DNA of 64,000 bases from Roseomonas alba (GTDB lineage: Bacteria; Pseudomonadota; Alphaproteobacteria; Acetobacterales; Acetobacteraceae), in NCBI RefSeq assembly GCF_019430885.1, contig NZ_JAHYBZ010000002.1:844871-908870 (forward strand). The letters run 5' to 3'. The notes below the pieces were generated by a model, which saw nothing but the letters and a program-made list of their open reading frames with translations, ran no database searches and had not been told where the DNA came from. The position numbers and the translations under genes are program-made. Below are positions 53,264-61,500 of this stretch, piece after piece (position 1 is the stretch's first letter; each line of letters starts with the position of its first letter).

Positions 53264-54106
53264 ATGGAGATGCTGGTTTCGACCGAATGGCTGGCGGGGG
53301 AACTGGGCAAGCCGGACCTGGTGGTCTTCGACTGCTCGACCTTCCTGCCGGGCGAACCGGGCAACAAGAAGGATGCCTTCCGCACGGCGCATATCCCGGG
53401 CGCGCGGCTGTTCGACATCGACGCCATCGCCGATGACGAGACCGACCTGCCGCACATGGTCCCGACACCGGCGAAGTTCGCGCGGATGGTGGGGGCGCTC
53501 GGCGTGTCGAACGACAAGCGCGTGGTCTTCTACGACCAGCACGGGCTGCGCGGCTCGCCACGCGGCTGGTGGATGATGCGGCTGTTCGGGCACGACAAGG
53601 TCGCCGTGCTGGATGGCGGGCTGCCGGCCTGGAAGGCCGAAGGCCGCCCGCTCGCGACCGGCGAGGCCCATGTGCCGGAGCCCGCGACCTTCGTCCCCGA
53701 TTTCCGTGCCGCGATGCTGAAGGGCATCGGCGATGTGAAGCGGATCGTCGAGGACGGCTCTGCGCTGATCATCGACGCCCGCGCCAAGGGTCGCTTCGAC
53801 GGCACCGCGCCGGAACCGCGCGCGGGCCTGCCGTCGGGCCACATGCCTGGGGCGGCGAATGTCCCGGTCAGCGAGATCGCGGGCCCGGACGGCAAGGCCA
53901 AGGACCCCGCGACGCTGCGCGCGTTGTTCGCCGCGGCGGGGGCGACCGGGGGCAAGCCGGTCGTGACCTCCTGCGGGTCGGGCGTGACCGCCTGCGTGCT
54001 CGCCTTCGGCATGGTACGCGCCGGCCTGCCTGAACCGGCCGTCTATGACGGCTCCTGGACCGAATGGGCCTCACGCCCGGAAACCACCAAGGAAAAGACC
54101 GCCTGA
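53264..54106 (+). CDS. sseA: 3-mercaptopyruvate sulfurtransferase
   Basis: This 280-residue enzyme has two rhodanese domains. The C-terminal one carries the active-site loop SCGSGVTACV (Cys237), the CG[S/T]GVT form typical of mercaptopyruvate sulfurtransferases rather than thiosulfate rhodaneses. The N-terminal domain has FRTAHIPGARLFDID and FYDQHGLRGSPRGWW. It transfers sulfur from 3-mercaptopyruvate to thiols or cyanide. Five bases separate it from alaX, and two-base spacing to metC suggests one sulfur amino-acid operon. Confidence 0.94.
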   Translation: MEMLVSTEWLAGELGKPDLVVFDCSTFLPGEPGNKKDAFRTAHIPGARLFDIDAIADDETDLPHMVPTPAKFARMVGALGVSNDKRVVFYDQHGLRGSPRGWWMMRLFGHDKVAVLDGGLPAWKAEGRPLATGEAHVPEPATFVPDFRAAMLKGIGDVKRIVEDGSALIIDARAKGRFDGTAPEPRAGLPSGHMPGAANVPVSEIAGPDGKAKDPATLRALFAAAGATGGKPVVTSCGSGVTACVLAFGMVRAGLPEPAVYDGSWTEWASRPETTKEKTA

Positions 54107-54107
54107 C

Positions 54108-55310
54108 ATGCCCGACGACATCGCCAAGCCCCACCGCGCCGAGGGCTTCGCCACGCGCCTGACTCATGCGGGCCGCTCCAGCACGCACAGCCATGGCTTC
54201 GTGAACCCGGCCGTGCATCGCGGATCGACCGTGCTGCATCCGGATTGCGTCAGCCGCCGGGAATTCGGCAAGGATCGCTTCAACCGCGTGATGACCTACG
54301 GCACGCAAGGCGGGCCGACGCAGTACGCGCTCGAGGACGCGATCTGCGAGATCGAGGGCGGCACGCGCTGCGTGCTGGTGGGTACCGGCCTCGCCGCGGT
54401 GACGGTGCCGCTGATGGCCTTCCTCAAGGCCGGCGACCACTGCCTGATGCCCGATTCCGTCTATGGGCCGGGGCGCAACATCGCGACCGGGCTGATGGCC
54501 GGCTATGGCATCGAGACCACCTTCTACGACCCGGTGATCGGCGAGGCCGAGATCGCCGCGCTGATGAGGCCCAACACCAAGGTCGTCTACACCGAGAGCC
54601 CGGGTAGCCACACCTTCGAGCTGCAGGACATCCCCGCCATCGCCCGCGCGGCGCATGCCAAGGGGGCCAAGGTGCTGATGGACAACACCTGGGGCATCCA
54701 CCACTTCATGCCCTTCGAGCATGGCGTGGATGTGTCGATCCAGGCGCTGACCAAGTATGTGGCGGGCCATTCGGACGTGCTGCTGGGCTCCATCACCACG
54801 CGGTCGGAGGAGGATTACGTCACCATCCGCACCGCGGCGGGGCAGATGGGCCATTTCGCCGCACCGGACGATTGCTGGCTGGCGCTGCGCGGCGCGCGCA
54901 CCATGGCGGTGCGGCTGAAGCACCAGGAAGAGGCCGGCCTTGCCGTCGCCCGCTGGTTCGAGGGTCGGCCAGAGGTGCTGCGCGTGCTGCATCCGGGCCT
55001 GCCGTCGCATCCCCAGCACGCGCTGTTCAAGCGGGACTTCACCGGGTCCTGCTCCCTGTTCGGCGTCGTGTTCGACCCGCGCTACACGGAAGCGGAGATC
55101 TTCCGCTTCATCGATGGCCTGGCGTTGTTCGGCATCGGCGCGTCCTGGGGCGGGTTCGAGAGCCTGGCCCTGCCAACCACTGGCTTCGTGACGCGCACGG
55201 CGACGAATCCGGATCTCGGCGGGTTCACCGCGAGGTTCCATATCGGGCTCGAGGATGTCGGCGACCTGATCGCGGACCTCGAACAGGGCCTCGCAACCCT
55301 GCCGAAGTGA
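54108..55310 (+). CDS. metC: Cystathionine beta-lyase
   Basis: This 400-residue PLP enzyme of the Cys/Met metabolism family begins with ATRLTHAGRSS and SHGFVNPAVHRGSTVLH. Schiff-base Lys216 is in IQALTKYVAGHSD, with Asp192 in MDNTWG to pair with the PLP nitrogen, and YGTQGGPTQYALEDAI. It cleaves cystathionine to homocysteine. After its stop, CCCCGGG (55320-55326) and CCCGGGG (55349-55355) form a stem; A rather than T follows, so it may not terminate. Confidence 0.93.
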   Translation: MPDDIAKPHRAEGFATRLTHAGRSSTHSHGFVNPAVHRGSTVLHPDCVSRREFGKDRFNRVMTYGTQGGPTQYALEDAICEIEGGTRCVLVGTGLAAVTVPLMAFLKAGDHCLMPDSVYGPGRNIATGLMAGYGIETTFYDPVIGEAEIAALMRPNTKVVYTESPGSHTFELQDIPAIARAAHAKGAKVLMDNTWGIHHFMPFEHGVDVSIQALTKYVAGHSDVLLGSITTRSEEDYVTIRTAAGQMGHFAAPDDCWLALRGARTMAVRLKHQEEAGLAVARWFEGRPEVLRVLHPGLPSHPQHALFKRDFTGSCSLFGVVFDPRYTEAEIFRFIDGLALFGIGASWGGFESLALPTTGFVTRTATNPDLGGFTARFHIGLEDVGDLIADLEQGLATLPK

Positions 55311-55382
55311 GGATTCGGGCCCCGGGGAGCGGCGCCAGGGCGCTGATTCCCGGGGAAAAACCACGTCAGGCTGAGGTCTTGC

Positions 55383-55410
55383 TTGACGTTCCAGCCGCGG
55401 ACGCTAGTTT
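55383..55410 (+). promoter_or_regulatory. Candidate sigma-70 promoter of rpmG
   Basis: TTGACG at 55383-55388 and TAGTTT (within GCTAGTTT) at 55405-55410 are spaced by 16 bases. They lie about 52 bases before the rpmG start, reasonable for a vegetative alphaproteobacterial promoter. Confidence 0.5.
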
Positions 55411-55461
55411 GCGGCCTCTCGCGCCCGGGGCGGGTTCGCCCGCGGGCCATGGAGTTGTGTC

Positions 55462-55629
55462 ATGGCGAAGTCGAACACCATCCTGATCCGTCTCGTGTCC
55501 AGCGCCGATACCGGCTACTTCTACGTCACGAAGAAGAACACGCGCACGATGACCTCCAAGATGGAGAAGAAGAAGTACGATCCGGTCGCGCGCAAGCACG
55601 TCGTCTTCCGCGAAGCCAAGATCAAGTGA
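55462..55629 (+). CDS. rpmG: 50S ribosomal protein L33
   Basis: This 55-residue protein ([20 protein letters not shown], then a [23 protein letters not shown] block) is a standard alphaproteobacterial L33. It lacks the zinc-binding cysteines of the C+ type. It binds 23S rRNA near the E site. GGAG lies 8 bases before the ATG. A hairpin follows the stop by 5 bases. Being short, it is easily missed. Confidence 0.97.
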   Translation: MAKSNTILIRLVSSADTGYFYVTKKNTRTMTSKMEKKKYDPVARKHVVFREAKIK

Positions 55630-55634
55630 TCCGC

Positions 55635-55653
55635 GGGCGGGCAAGGCCCGCCC
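55635..55653 (+). terminator. rpmG 3' hairpin
   Basis: Perfect arms GGGCGGGC (55635-55642) and GCCCGCCC (55646-55653) with loop AAG lie 5 bases past the stop codon. Only a short T-poor tail follows. Confidence 0.6.
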
Positions 55654-55836
55654 AGGTTCATGCCGCGTCTTCCGGACGGGCGCGCCTGCGGGCAGCGCCC
55701 GTTTGTCGTTGGGGACGATCCTGACGGTCGGTCGCTGGCGGATTCGCACCGATGTGAGCAGGGACGGTCAGCACCGAATGCCTGCCGTCCACGGACCAGG
55801 CCTTTGGCGGGGTGCGCGCCGTTGCGGGATGAGTGG

Positions 55837-56107
55837 TTTGGAGAGGCGCGCCGCCCTTCTCCAAACCTCACCCCGCCAGGCCATGACTGGCCTGGACCGC
55901 CGGAACTTGGTTCCCGGCACGACGATCGAGCCATCACCGGAAGGCTGTTTCGCGGGCAGCAAGCCCGGAAGGAATGCCGGGCTTCGGGCACGGCGCGTCT
56001 GTCGCCTCCGCAGAACCCCCTGCCCCGCCCGACTCCAGGTGACGGTTTCCAAAGGCCTCGGGCCTTTGGCGGGGTGAGGCTTGGAGGGGGGCAGAGCCCC
56101 TCTCCAA
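55837..56107. repeat. Composite palindromic element, copy R7 (271 bp, reverse orientation)
   Basis: Left outer hairpin 55837-55865 (TTTGGAGA...TCTCCAAA, imperfect centre). Inner palindrome 55876-55895 (CCAGGCCA, TGAC, TGGCCTGG). The core reads as the reverse complement of R2. Right inner hairpin 56049-56069 (CCAAAGGCC, TCG, GGCCTTTGG). Right outer hairpin 56083-56105 (GGAGGGGGGC, AGA, GCCCCTCTCC, one mismatch). A further arm fragment (CAGGCCTTTGGCGGGGTG) at about 55797-55814 abuts it. The 527-base convergent gap 55630-56156 holds no gene. Confidence 0.85.
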
Positions 56108-56156
56108 TTCCGTCATCGCCCCGCTTTCCGCGCCCGGGAAGCGAGGCTCGCCCCTG

Positions 56157-57533
56157 CTACTCCGGCTGCCCGCCCCAATCCTCTGCGGTCGCGACTTCCA
56201 CGCGGTTCCGCCCATTCCCCTTGGCCCGGTACAGCGCCGCATCCGCCGCGCCGATCAGCCCATCCGCGGCCGCCTGGCCGCGTGCGATCGCCATGCCGAT
56301 GCTGACCGTGACCGTGACCGTGATGCCCGGCCCGGCGACCACCGGCACGTCGGCCATGGCGGCGCGCAGGCGTTCGGCCGCTGCGCCCGCTTCCTCCTCC
56401 GCGGCACCAGCCATGACGACGAGGAATTCCTCCCCGCCATAGCGCGCGACGACGTCGACGGCGCGCAGATGCTCGCGCAGCCGGGCAGCGACCTCCTTCA
56501 GCGCCAGGTCGCCGGCGGCGTGACCGTAACGGTCGTTCAGCGGCTTGAAGCGGTCCACGTCGATCACGAGCACCGCGGCCGTCGCCCCGGTGCGCAGCAG
56601 CGATTCGAGGTGACGGCGCACATAGCGCCGGTTGCGCAGCCCGGTCAGCGCATCGGTGACGGCCAGTTCCAGCGACCGGTCCAGAGTCTCGCGCAGCAAT
56701 TCCTGATAGCGCCGCCGGCGGAGCTGGTTGCGCACCCGCGCCCGCAGCTCTGGCGCGTCGATCGGCCGCATCACGTGGTCGGAGACGCCGAGGTCGAAGG
56801 CCCGCAGCACCACCTGCCGCTGGTCCTCGTCGGCGAGCAGCACCAGTGGCAGTTCCCGGCTGTCGCCATGGGCGCGGAGGCGGGAGGCAAGCCGCAGCGG
56901 GTCACCACCGGGCAGCGGTACGCTGAGCAGGGCGAGGTCGTGCAGCGAGTCCTGGAGCTGGTCCCAGGCCGTCGGCTCGTCGGCCGCGTGGTCCAGCACC
57001 ATGCCGTCGGCGGCGAGCGCCGTCGCGACAGCCTGGACCTCGTCAGGCTGGCCGCCGGCGAAGAGCAGGCGAGCGCCCTGGAAATCCTCGGCCGGCGCGC
57101 CGGGTGAATCGAAACCGAGCTGTTGCGCCGTCTCGGTGCGCACGCGCCAGGCATCGAGCACCTGCTTCATGCGCAGCAGCGCCCGCAGCCGCGCAAAGAG
57201 CAGCACGGTGTCCACCGGCTTGGAAATGAAATCGTCCGCGCCCGCTTCGAGTCCGCGCACGCGCTCGGATTGCTCGGTGAGCGCGGTGACCATGACGATC
57301 GGGATATGCGCCGTGCTGTCCTGCGATTTCAGGCGGCGGCAGACCTCGTAGCCATCCATGCCCGGCATCATCACGTCGAGCAGCACGATGTCAGGCGACC
57401 AGGCGGCGGTGAGGGCCAGGGCTTCGGGACCCGAAGCGGCGAGCGCAACCTCAAAGTATTCGGCCCGCAACTTCGCTTCGAGCAGGCGAAGATTCGCGGG
57501 AATGTCATCGACGACCAAGACGCGCGCGGTCAC
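56157..57533 (-). CDS. pleD: PleD-type response regulator diguanylate cyclase
   Basis: This 458-residue protein has two receiver domains and a GGDEF output. The first receiver has phosphoacceptor Asp53 in IVLLDVMMPGMDGYEV. The second (about 153-275) lacks a clear acceptor. The GGDEF domain carries GGEEF at 366-370 and the inhibitory site RAVD at 357-360, five residues before it. Length and numbering match Caulobacter PleD almost exactly. It makes cyclic di-GMP when phosphorylated. The start is a GTG at 57533 with GGGAG 8 bases upstream; the longer ATG frame was rejected. Confidence 0.95.
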   Translation of the reverse strand: MTARVLVVDDIPANLRLLEAKLRAEYFEVALAASGPEALALTAAWSPDIVLLDVMMPGMDGYEVCRRLKSQDSTAHIPIVMVTALTEQSERVRGLEAGADDFISKPVDTVLLFARLRALLRMKQVLDAWRVRTETAQQLGFDSPGAPAEDFQGARLLFAGGQPDEVQAVATALAADGMVLDHAADEPTAWDQLQDSLHDLALLSVPLPGGDPLRLASRLRAHGDSRELPLVLLADEDQRQVVLRAFDLGVSDHVMRPIDAPELRARVRNQLRRRRYQELLRETLDRSLELAVTDALTGLRNRRYVRRHLESLLRTGATAAVLVIDVDRFKPLNDRYGHAAGDLALKEVAARLREHLRAVDVVARYGGEEFLVVMAGAAEEEAGAAAERLRAAMADVPVVAGPGITVTVTVSIGMAIARGQAAADGLIGAADAALYRAKGNGRNRVEVATAEDWGGQPE

Positions 57534-57597
57534 GCGATGTCTCCCGCTTTTCTGCAATCCAACCGTAACTGGCCAGACCAGATAACCAGACCTATCA

Positions 57598-57616
57598 GGG
57601 CTTGGGTGACAAGCCC
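57598..57616. other. Hairpin in the pleD-methyltransferase gap
   Basis: GGGCTTG and CAAGCCC enclose GGTGA at 57598-57616. A TATAGT (57631-57636) lies about 20 bases after a GTGACA, a weak promoter candidate for the methyltransferase, so the stem could be an operator in this divergent 116-base gap. Confidence 0.35.
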
Positions 57617-57649
57617 TTGAATTGTCACAGTATAGTCATGGAGCTGTGC

Positions 57650-58249
57650 ATGTCCGAGATGACTGCCGGAGAGCGTGCAACCGAGGCCGCGCAGAGCGGC
57701 TTCAGCCTGTTCCTCCGGCGCTGGGCGGCCAATCCGCTGCAGATGGGCTCGGTCGTGCCCTCCTCGCCGGCGCTCGGTCGCCGCATCGCCGCGCAGATCG
57801 CCTGCGGCCCGGATGAGGTCGTGGTCGAGCTCGGCGCCGGCACGGGCGCGATCAGCCGCGCGTTGCTCGCCGGCGGCCTGCCACCGGACCGCCTCGTGGT
57901 GGTCGAGATCGTGCCCGAGATGGCGCAGCACCTGGCGCGCAGCCTGCCCGGCGTGACCGTGGTCCAAGGCGACGCCTTCGCGCTGCCCGAGGCGCTGCCC
58001 GCCACGCTGCACGGCAAGGTCGGCACCGCGATCTGCGGCATCCCGCTGGTGCTGCTGCCGCTGGAACAGCAGCGCCGCTTCGTGGCTGCGGTCGAGGCGG
58101 TCGCGCCGGGGCGCGGCTTCCTGCTCTACAGCTACTGCATCACCTCGCCGCTGCCCTGGCGCAAGCTGGGCCTGACGGCGCGGCGCGAGGCCTGGACGCC
58201 GCTCAACCTGCCACCCGCGAGCGTGTGGCGGTATCGTCCTGCCGGCTGA
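57650..58249 (+). CDS. Phospholipid N-methyltransferase-like SAM methyltransferase
   Basis: This 199-residue class I methyltransferase has the SAM loop VVVELGAGTGAISRAL (ELGAGTG at 60-66). The N-terminal FLRRWAANPLQMGSVVPSS is the signature of Rhodobacter-type PmtA phosphatidylethanolamine methyltransferases. It would act at the inner face of the membrane, making phosphatidylcholine precursors. GGAG lies 6 bases before ATG 57650; ATG at 57638 and 57602 are less likely. Confidence 0.85.
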   Translation: MSEMTAGERATEAAQSGFSLFLRRWAANPLQMGSVVPSSPALGRRIAAQIACGPDEVVVELGAGTGAISRALLAGGLPPDRLVVVEIVPEMAQHLARSLPGVTVVQGDAFALPEALPATLHGKVGTAICGIPLVLLPLEQQRRFVAAVEAVAPGRGFLLYSYCITSPLPWRKLGLTARREAWTPLNLPPASVWRYRPAG

Positions 58250-58382
58250 AAGCCGCATCCATCCCTTCCAAGCCGTGCTCACGATCCCCGGGTCAGTGTC
58301 GCGCGTCCTCGCCGGAAGGTGAAGAGGGCGAAAAGACAAGCAACCCAGGCGCGAAAAGCGCGCCATCTCTTCATCTCCACAA

Positions 58383-58417
58383 CGGAGCGGCCCGACGCTG
58401 GAGATCGGGCCGCTCCG
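58383..58417. terminator. Strong bidirectional hairpin
   Basis: Perfect 13-base arms CGGAGCGGCCCGA (58383-58395) and TCGGGCCGCTCCG (58405-58417) with a nine-base loop lie in the 224-base convergent gap between the methyltransferase and the VOC gene. Not a member of the R family. No other feature in the gap. Confidence 0.65.
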
Positions 58418-58473
58418 GCGCAGCGCAAGGGCGCCGTGACCGCTCCCCGACCGGGGCGGAAGGGCGGCCGGCA

Positions 58474-59115
58474 TCAGGCGCTGGTCAGCGTCGCCTCCCG
58501 CCCATCCTTGTGACGCAGATGGGCGATCAGGCGCGAATGCGGGCTCTGGCGGATCTTCACCACATCGCCCAGGCCGCGGGCGGCGAGTGCCGTGTGCAGC
58601 GCCTGCGTCTCGGGATGCTCGGCTTCCAGGGCCGCGAGGCGCCAGCCCGAATCCTTGACGTGCTTGTGCACCTTGTCGCTGTCCCACTGGATCAGCGGCG
58701 GGATCAGGTTGTCCATGTCCGTACGCTGCGGCGGAAAGGCCATGCGCCAGGCGAAGTTGCCACGCGTCATGGCGCGGATCTCGCCCGAATGGGACGGGCC
58801 GAGTCGGGCGACCACCGCGTCGAGCGCCGGGGTCGAGGCGACATAGGCGACGAGCCGCGGCTCCGCTTCCAGCATGGTCTTCATGCCGGCCTCGTCCAGG
58901 TCGAAGAGGCGCGGCTGGGCGGGTTCCGGCTGGTCGGGATCGGCGGCGATGATCTCGAGGTAGCAGCCGGAGCCAAGGCCGAGCAGCATGTTGTGGGTGC
59001 CAAGGCCGGTGTGCTGGCCGCCCTTCACCGGCTTCACGCCGAGCAGTTCCTCGACGTAGCGGGCGCCCTGTTCCAGCGTGGCGCATCCAATGACGATGTG
59101 GTCGATCTCGGCCAT
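58474..59115 (-). CDS. VOC/glyoxalase-like domain protein
   Basis: The 213-residue product begins MAEIDHIVIGCATLEQGARYVEELLG, the start of a vicinal oxygen chelate module. HTGLGTHNMLLGLGSGCYLEII follows, with His and Glu typical of the metal site. A second, divergent module carries FPPQRTDMDNLIPPLIQW. It fits the Glyoxalase_3 (PF13468) group. The reaction is unknown. Confidence 0.87.
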   Translation of the reverse strand: MAEIDHIVIGCATLEQGARYVEELLGVKPVKGGQHTGLGTHNMLLGLGSGCYLEIIAADPDQPEPAQPRLFDLDEAGMKTMLEAEPRLVAYVASTPALDAVVARLGPSHSGEIRAMTRGNFAWRMAFPPQRTDMDNLIPPLIQWDSDKVHKHVKDSGWRLAALEAEHPETQALHTALAARGLGDVVKIRQSPHSRLIAHLRHKDGREATLTSA

Positions 59116-59151
59116 GGCGTTCCTGGCGTTTCCTGTTGGCCCAGGCGCGGG

Positions 59152-59871
59152 TCAGCGCGCCTGGAACTGGGTCTTGCCGAACATGATCTCCCGTTCGGCG
59201 TCGGTCATCGTGCCCTGGCGCTGGTTCTCGGCCAGGATCGACACGCCCCGCTCTACACCGGGCCGGGCGGCGATGGCATCGTGCCAGCGTTGGACATTCG
59301 GATATTGACCGAGATCAACGTTGCGGCGTGCCGGATTGCGGATCCAGGGAAAGGTCGCGATGTCGGCGATCGAGTAGCCATCCCCGGCCAGGAAGGCCGA
59401 TTCGGCGAGGCGCTTGTCGAGCACGCGGTGCAGCCGCGCGACCTCGTTGGTGTAGCGCTCGATGGCGTAGGGTAGCTTCTCGGCCGCGTAGTTGGCGAAG
59501 TGGCCGTACTGGCCGAACATCGGCCCGACCCCGCCCATCTGGAACATCAGCCATTGCAGGGCACGGTAGCGCGCGGCCGGGTCGGCCGGGATCAGGGCAC
59601 TGCCAGCCTTCTCGGCAAGATAGATCAGGATCGCGCCGCTCTCGAACAGCGGGAAGCGGCCGCCGGGGCCTTCGGGATCGACGATGGCCGGGATGCGATG
59701 ATTGGGCGTGATGGCGAGGAATTCGGGGCGGAACTGCTCGCCCTTGCCGATCGCGACCGGAACCACTTCGTAGGGGATCGGCTTCCCCTCCTCTACGAGT
59801 TCCTCGAGAAGGATATGGACCTTGTGACCATTCGGGGTCGGCCAGGTCCAGACCTGGATGGGTGCCGGCAT
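59152..59871 (-). CDS. GST-family disulfide-bond oxidoreductase (YfcG/Ure2-like)
   Basis: This 239-residue protein has the YfcG-type N-terminus IQVWTWPTPNGHKVHILLEE with TPNGHKV replacing the usual catalytic Tyr/Ser motif. FLAITPNHRIPAIVD and LFESGAILIYLAEK (the cis-Pro and Glu-Ser glutathione sites) and SIADIATFPWI follow. The family reduces disulfides with glutathione. GAGGAG lies 7 bases before the ATG at 59871; the far longer frame upstream is a shadow of the PAAR gene. It lies 36 bases before the VOC gene on the same strand. Confidence 0.92.
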   Translation of the reverse strand: MPAPIQVWTWPTPNGHKVHILLEELVEEGKPIPYEVVPVAIGKGEQFRPEFLAITPNHRIPAIVDPEGPGGRFPLFESGAILIYLAEKAGSALIPADPAARYRALQWLMFQMGGVGPMFGQYGHFANYAAEKLPYAIERYTNEVARLHRVLDKRLAESAFLAGDGYSIADIATFPWIRNPARRNVDLGQYPNVQRWHDAIAARPGVERGVSILAENQRQGTMTDAEREIMFGKTQFQAR

Positions 59872-60003
59872 GGCGTCGTCTCCTCTGGCTGTGCCGGAGC
59901 GTGCGCCGGCCGGGGCCATGTGACAACGGCACGGGCCGTGACGCAGGGCGCTTGCGGTGCGCCCGTGGGACCGTGAGAGTGCGGGGAGCGAGAGCAGAGG
60001 ACC

Positions 60004-60906
60004 ATGGTCGGATTTCCCGCCGCACGGCTGACGGACCTGCATATCTGTCCGATGTTCACGGTCCTGGTGCCGCATGTGGGCGGGCCGATCGCCGGTCCAG
60101 GCGCGCCGACCGTGCTGATCGGCAAGCTGCCCGCCGCGCGGGTGACCGACATGTGCGTCTGCGTCGGGCCGCCGGACATGATCGTCAAGGGCTCGGCCAC
60201 CGTGCTGACCATGAAGATGCCGCAGGCGCGCATCCTGGATAACTGCGCGCATGGCGGCATCATCGTGCTCGGCTGCTTCACCGTGCTGGTCGGCGATGGC
60301 GGGGGCGGAGGCGGTGGCGGTGGTGGCGGGCCGGCGGCCGCGCTGCTGGCGAAGATCCTGGCCGGCAACTCGCAGATCAAGATCGAGGGACCGCCGGAAT
60401 ACCAGCTCAAGGTGATGATGAGCCTCGCGAAGCTCGCCGCGACGCCGACCGGGCTCGCGCTGCTGCAGAGCCTCGACGCCGCGCCGCACACCACGACGAT
60501 CAAGCCGAGCCGCGACGGCACCAATTCCGAGGTGCCGGCGAACGAGCCCGCCGGCTATGTGAACCCGGTGACGGGCCAACCCGGCGCGGGCAGCAACACC
60601 ACCGTCTACTTCAACCCGGACCGCGAGAAGCTGAACGGCCGGCCGGACCAGACGCGCGACCCGGCGATCGGCCTGGGGCATGAGCTGATCCACGCCAACC
60701 ACGACACGCACGGCACCAATGTGCAGGCGACCAGCAACTACACGGGCGCTGACGGCAACACCTACAGCGCGCCCGGCTATGAACAGCAGGCGGTGGGGCT
60801 GGGTCCCTATGCCAACGATCCCTATACCGAGAACAAGCTGCGCCAGGAGTTCGACCAGCAGGGGATCAGCAAGTTCCCGCACGAATACCAGCGCCCACGC
60901 TACTGA
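60004..60906 (+). CDS. PAAR-domain effector with M91-like metallopeptidase
   Basis: This 300-residue protein is a specialised type VI secretion spike tip. PAAR repeats fill residues 1-98 (AARLTDLHICP, AARVTDMCVCVG, ARILDNCAHGG). An 11-glycine linker at 99-109 joins a C-terminal toxin domain with zinc-peptidase motif GHELIHANHD (HELIH at 226-230) and GYEQQAVGLGPY plus YTENKLRQEF, as in M91/NleD-like PAAR effectors. It would be loaded on VgrG and injected into target cells. No VgrG or other T6SS gene is in view. The next gene is the likely immunity protein. Confidence 0.88.
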   Translation: MVGFPAARLTDLHICPMFTVLVPHVGGPIAGPGAPTVLIGKLPAARVTDMCVCVGPPDMIVKGSATVLTMKMPQARILDNCAHGGIIVLGCFTVLVGDGGGGGGGGGGGPAAALLAKILAGNSQIKIEGPPEYQLKVMMSLAKLAATPTGLALLQSLDAAPHTTTIKPSRDGTNSEVPANEPAGYVNPVTGQPGAGSNTTVYFNPDREKLNGRPDQTRDPAIGLGHELIHANHDTHGTNVQATSNYTGADGNTYSAPGYEQQAVGLGPYANDPYTENKLRQEFDQQGISKFPHEYQRPRY

Positions 60907-60927
60907 AGCCGGAACGGAACGGAGTCC

Positions 60928-61488
60928 ATGGCGAGCCTTTCGGTCACCATCAGCAGCCTGACGCGCGACGCGCTGTACCTCGACGTCGCGGTGGTCAACA
61001 CGCGCCCGACCGACATCTACGTCGCGGCCGTGCTGTTCGCGACGGACAGCATCGGCAACCGCGACCGCGATCCCGCGCTGCTCTTCGCGGCGCGCGCGAG
61101 TTCCGGGCGCGTCATCATCGGCAAATGGGTGCCGACGCCGCCGCCGGGCCGGCGGCTGGAATCCGAACCCGTGCCCTATTTCGCGAAACTGAAGCCGGGG
61201 GAGCGGTGGGAGAATGCCTGCGGATTGCCGCTGCCCGTCACCTATTTCGGCTTCTACGGGCCGCCGCCCGATCCGCTGCCGGAACCGCGGATGCTGCCTT
61301 CGCTGGGGTTCAACCTCGGCATCCTGGATTCGGCGCGCTTCCCGCCGGGGGCCGGGGTGATCGTGCCGGCGATGGGCGCCCCCCCGGGCGCGCCCTGGGA
61401 ATGCGACAGCGGCTTCGGCAAGCAGTTGCAGGAATTCCTCACCAGCGATATCGCCCTACCCGCACCCGGCATTCCTTCCCTGCTCTGA
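60928..61488 (+). CDS. Hypothetical protein, candidate immunity partner of the PAAR effector
   Basis: The 186-residue product MASLSVTISSLTRDALYLDV starts 21 bases after the effector stop, with a GGAACGGAG site. It looks beta-rich, without signal peptide or membrane helix (VAVVNTRPTDIYVAAVLFATD, then KLKPGERWENACGLPLPVTYFGFYG). I recognise no family. Immunity is inferred only from position. A cytosolic location would fit a toxin acting in the cytoplasm. Alternatively it may be a chaperone/adaptor for loading the effector. Confidence 0.7.
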   Translation: MASLSVTISSLTRDALYLDVAVVNTRPTDIYVAAVLFATDSIGNRDRDPALLFAARASSGRVIIGKWVPTPPPGRRLESEPVPYFAKLKPGERWENACGLPLPVTYFGFYGPPPDPLPEPRMLPSLGFNLGILDSARFPPGAGVIVPAMGAPPGAPWECDSGFGKQLQEFLTSDIALPAPGIPSLL

Positions 61489-61500
61489 GGTTCCGCGTCG

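Noticed and set aside
51822..53561. Upstream extension of the EamA frame to 896 codons
   Set aside because: Overlaps Nudix, alaX and sseA on the other strand; the transporter has a natural start at 51821.
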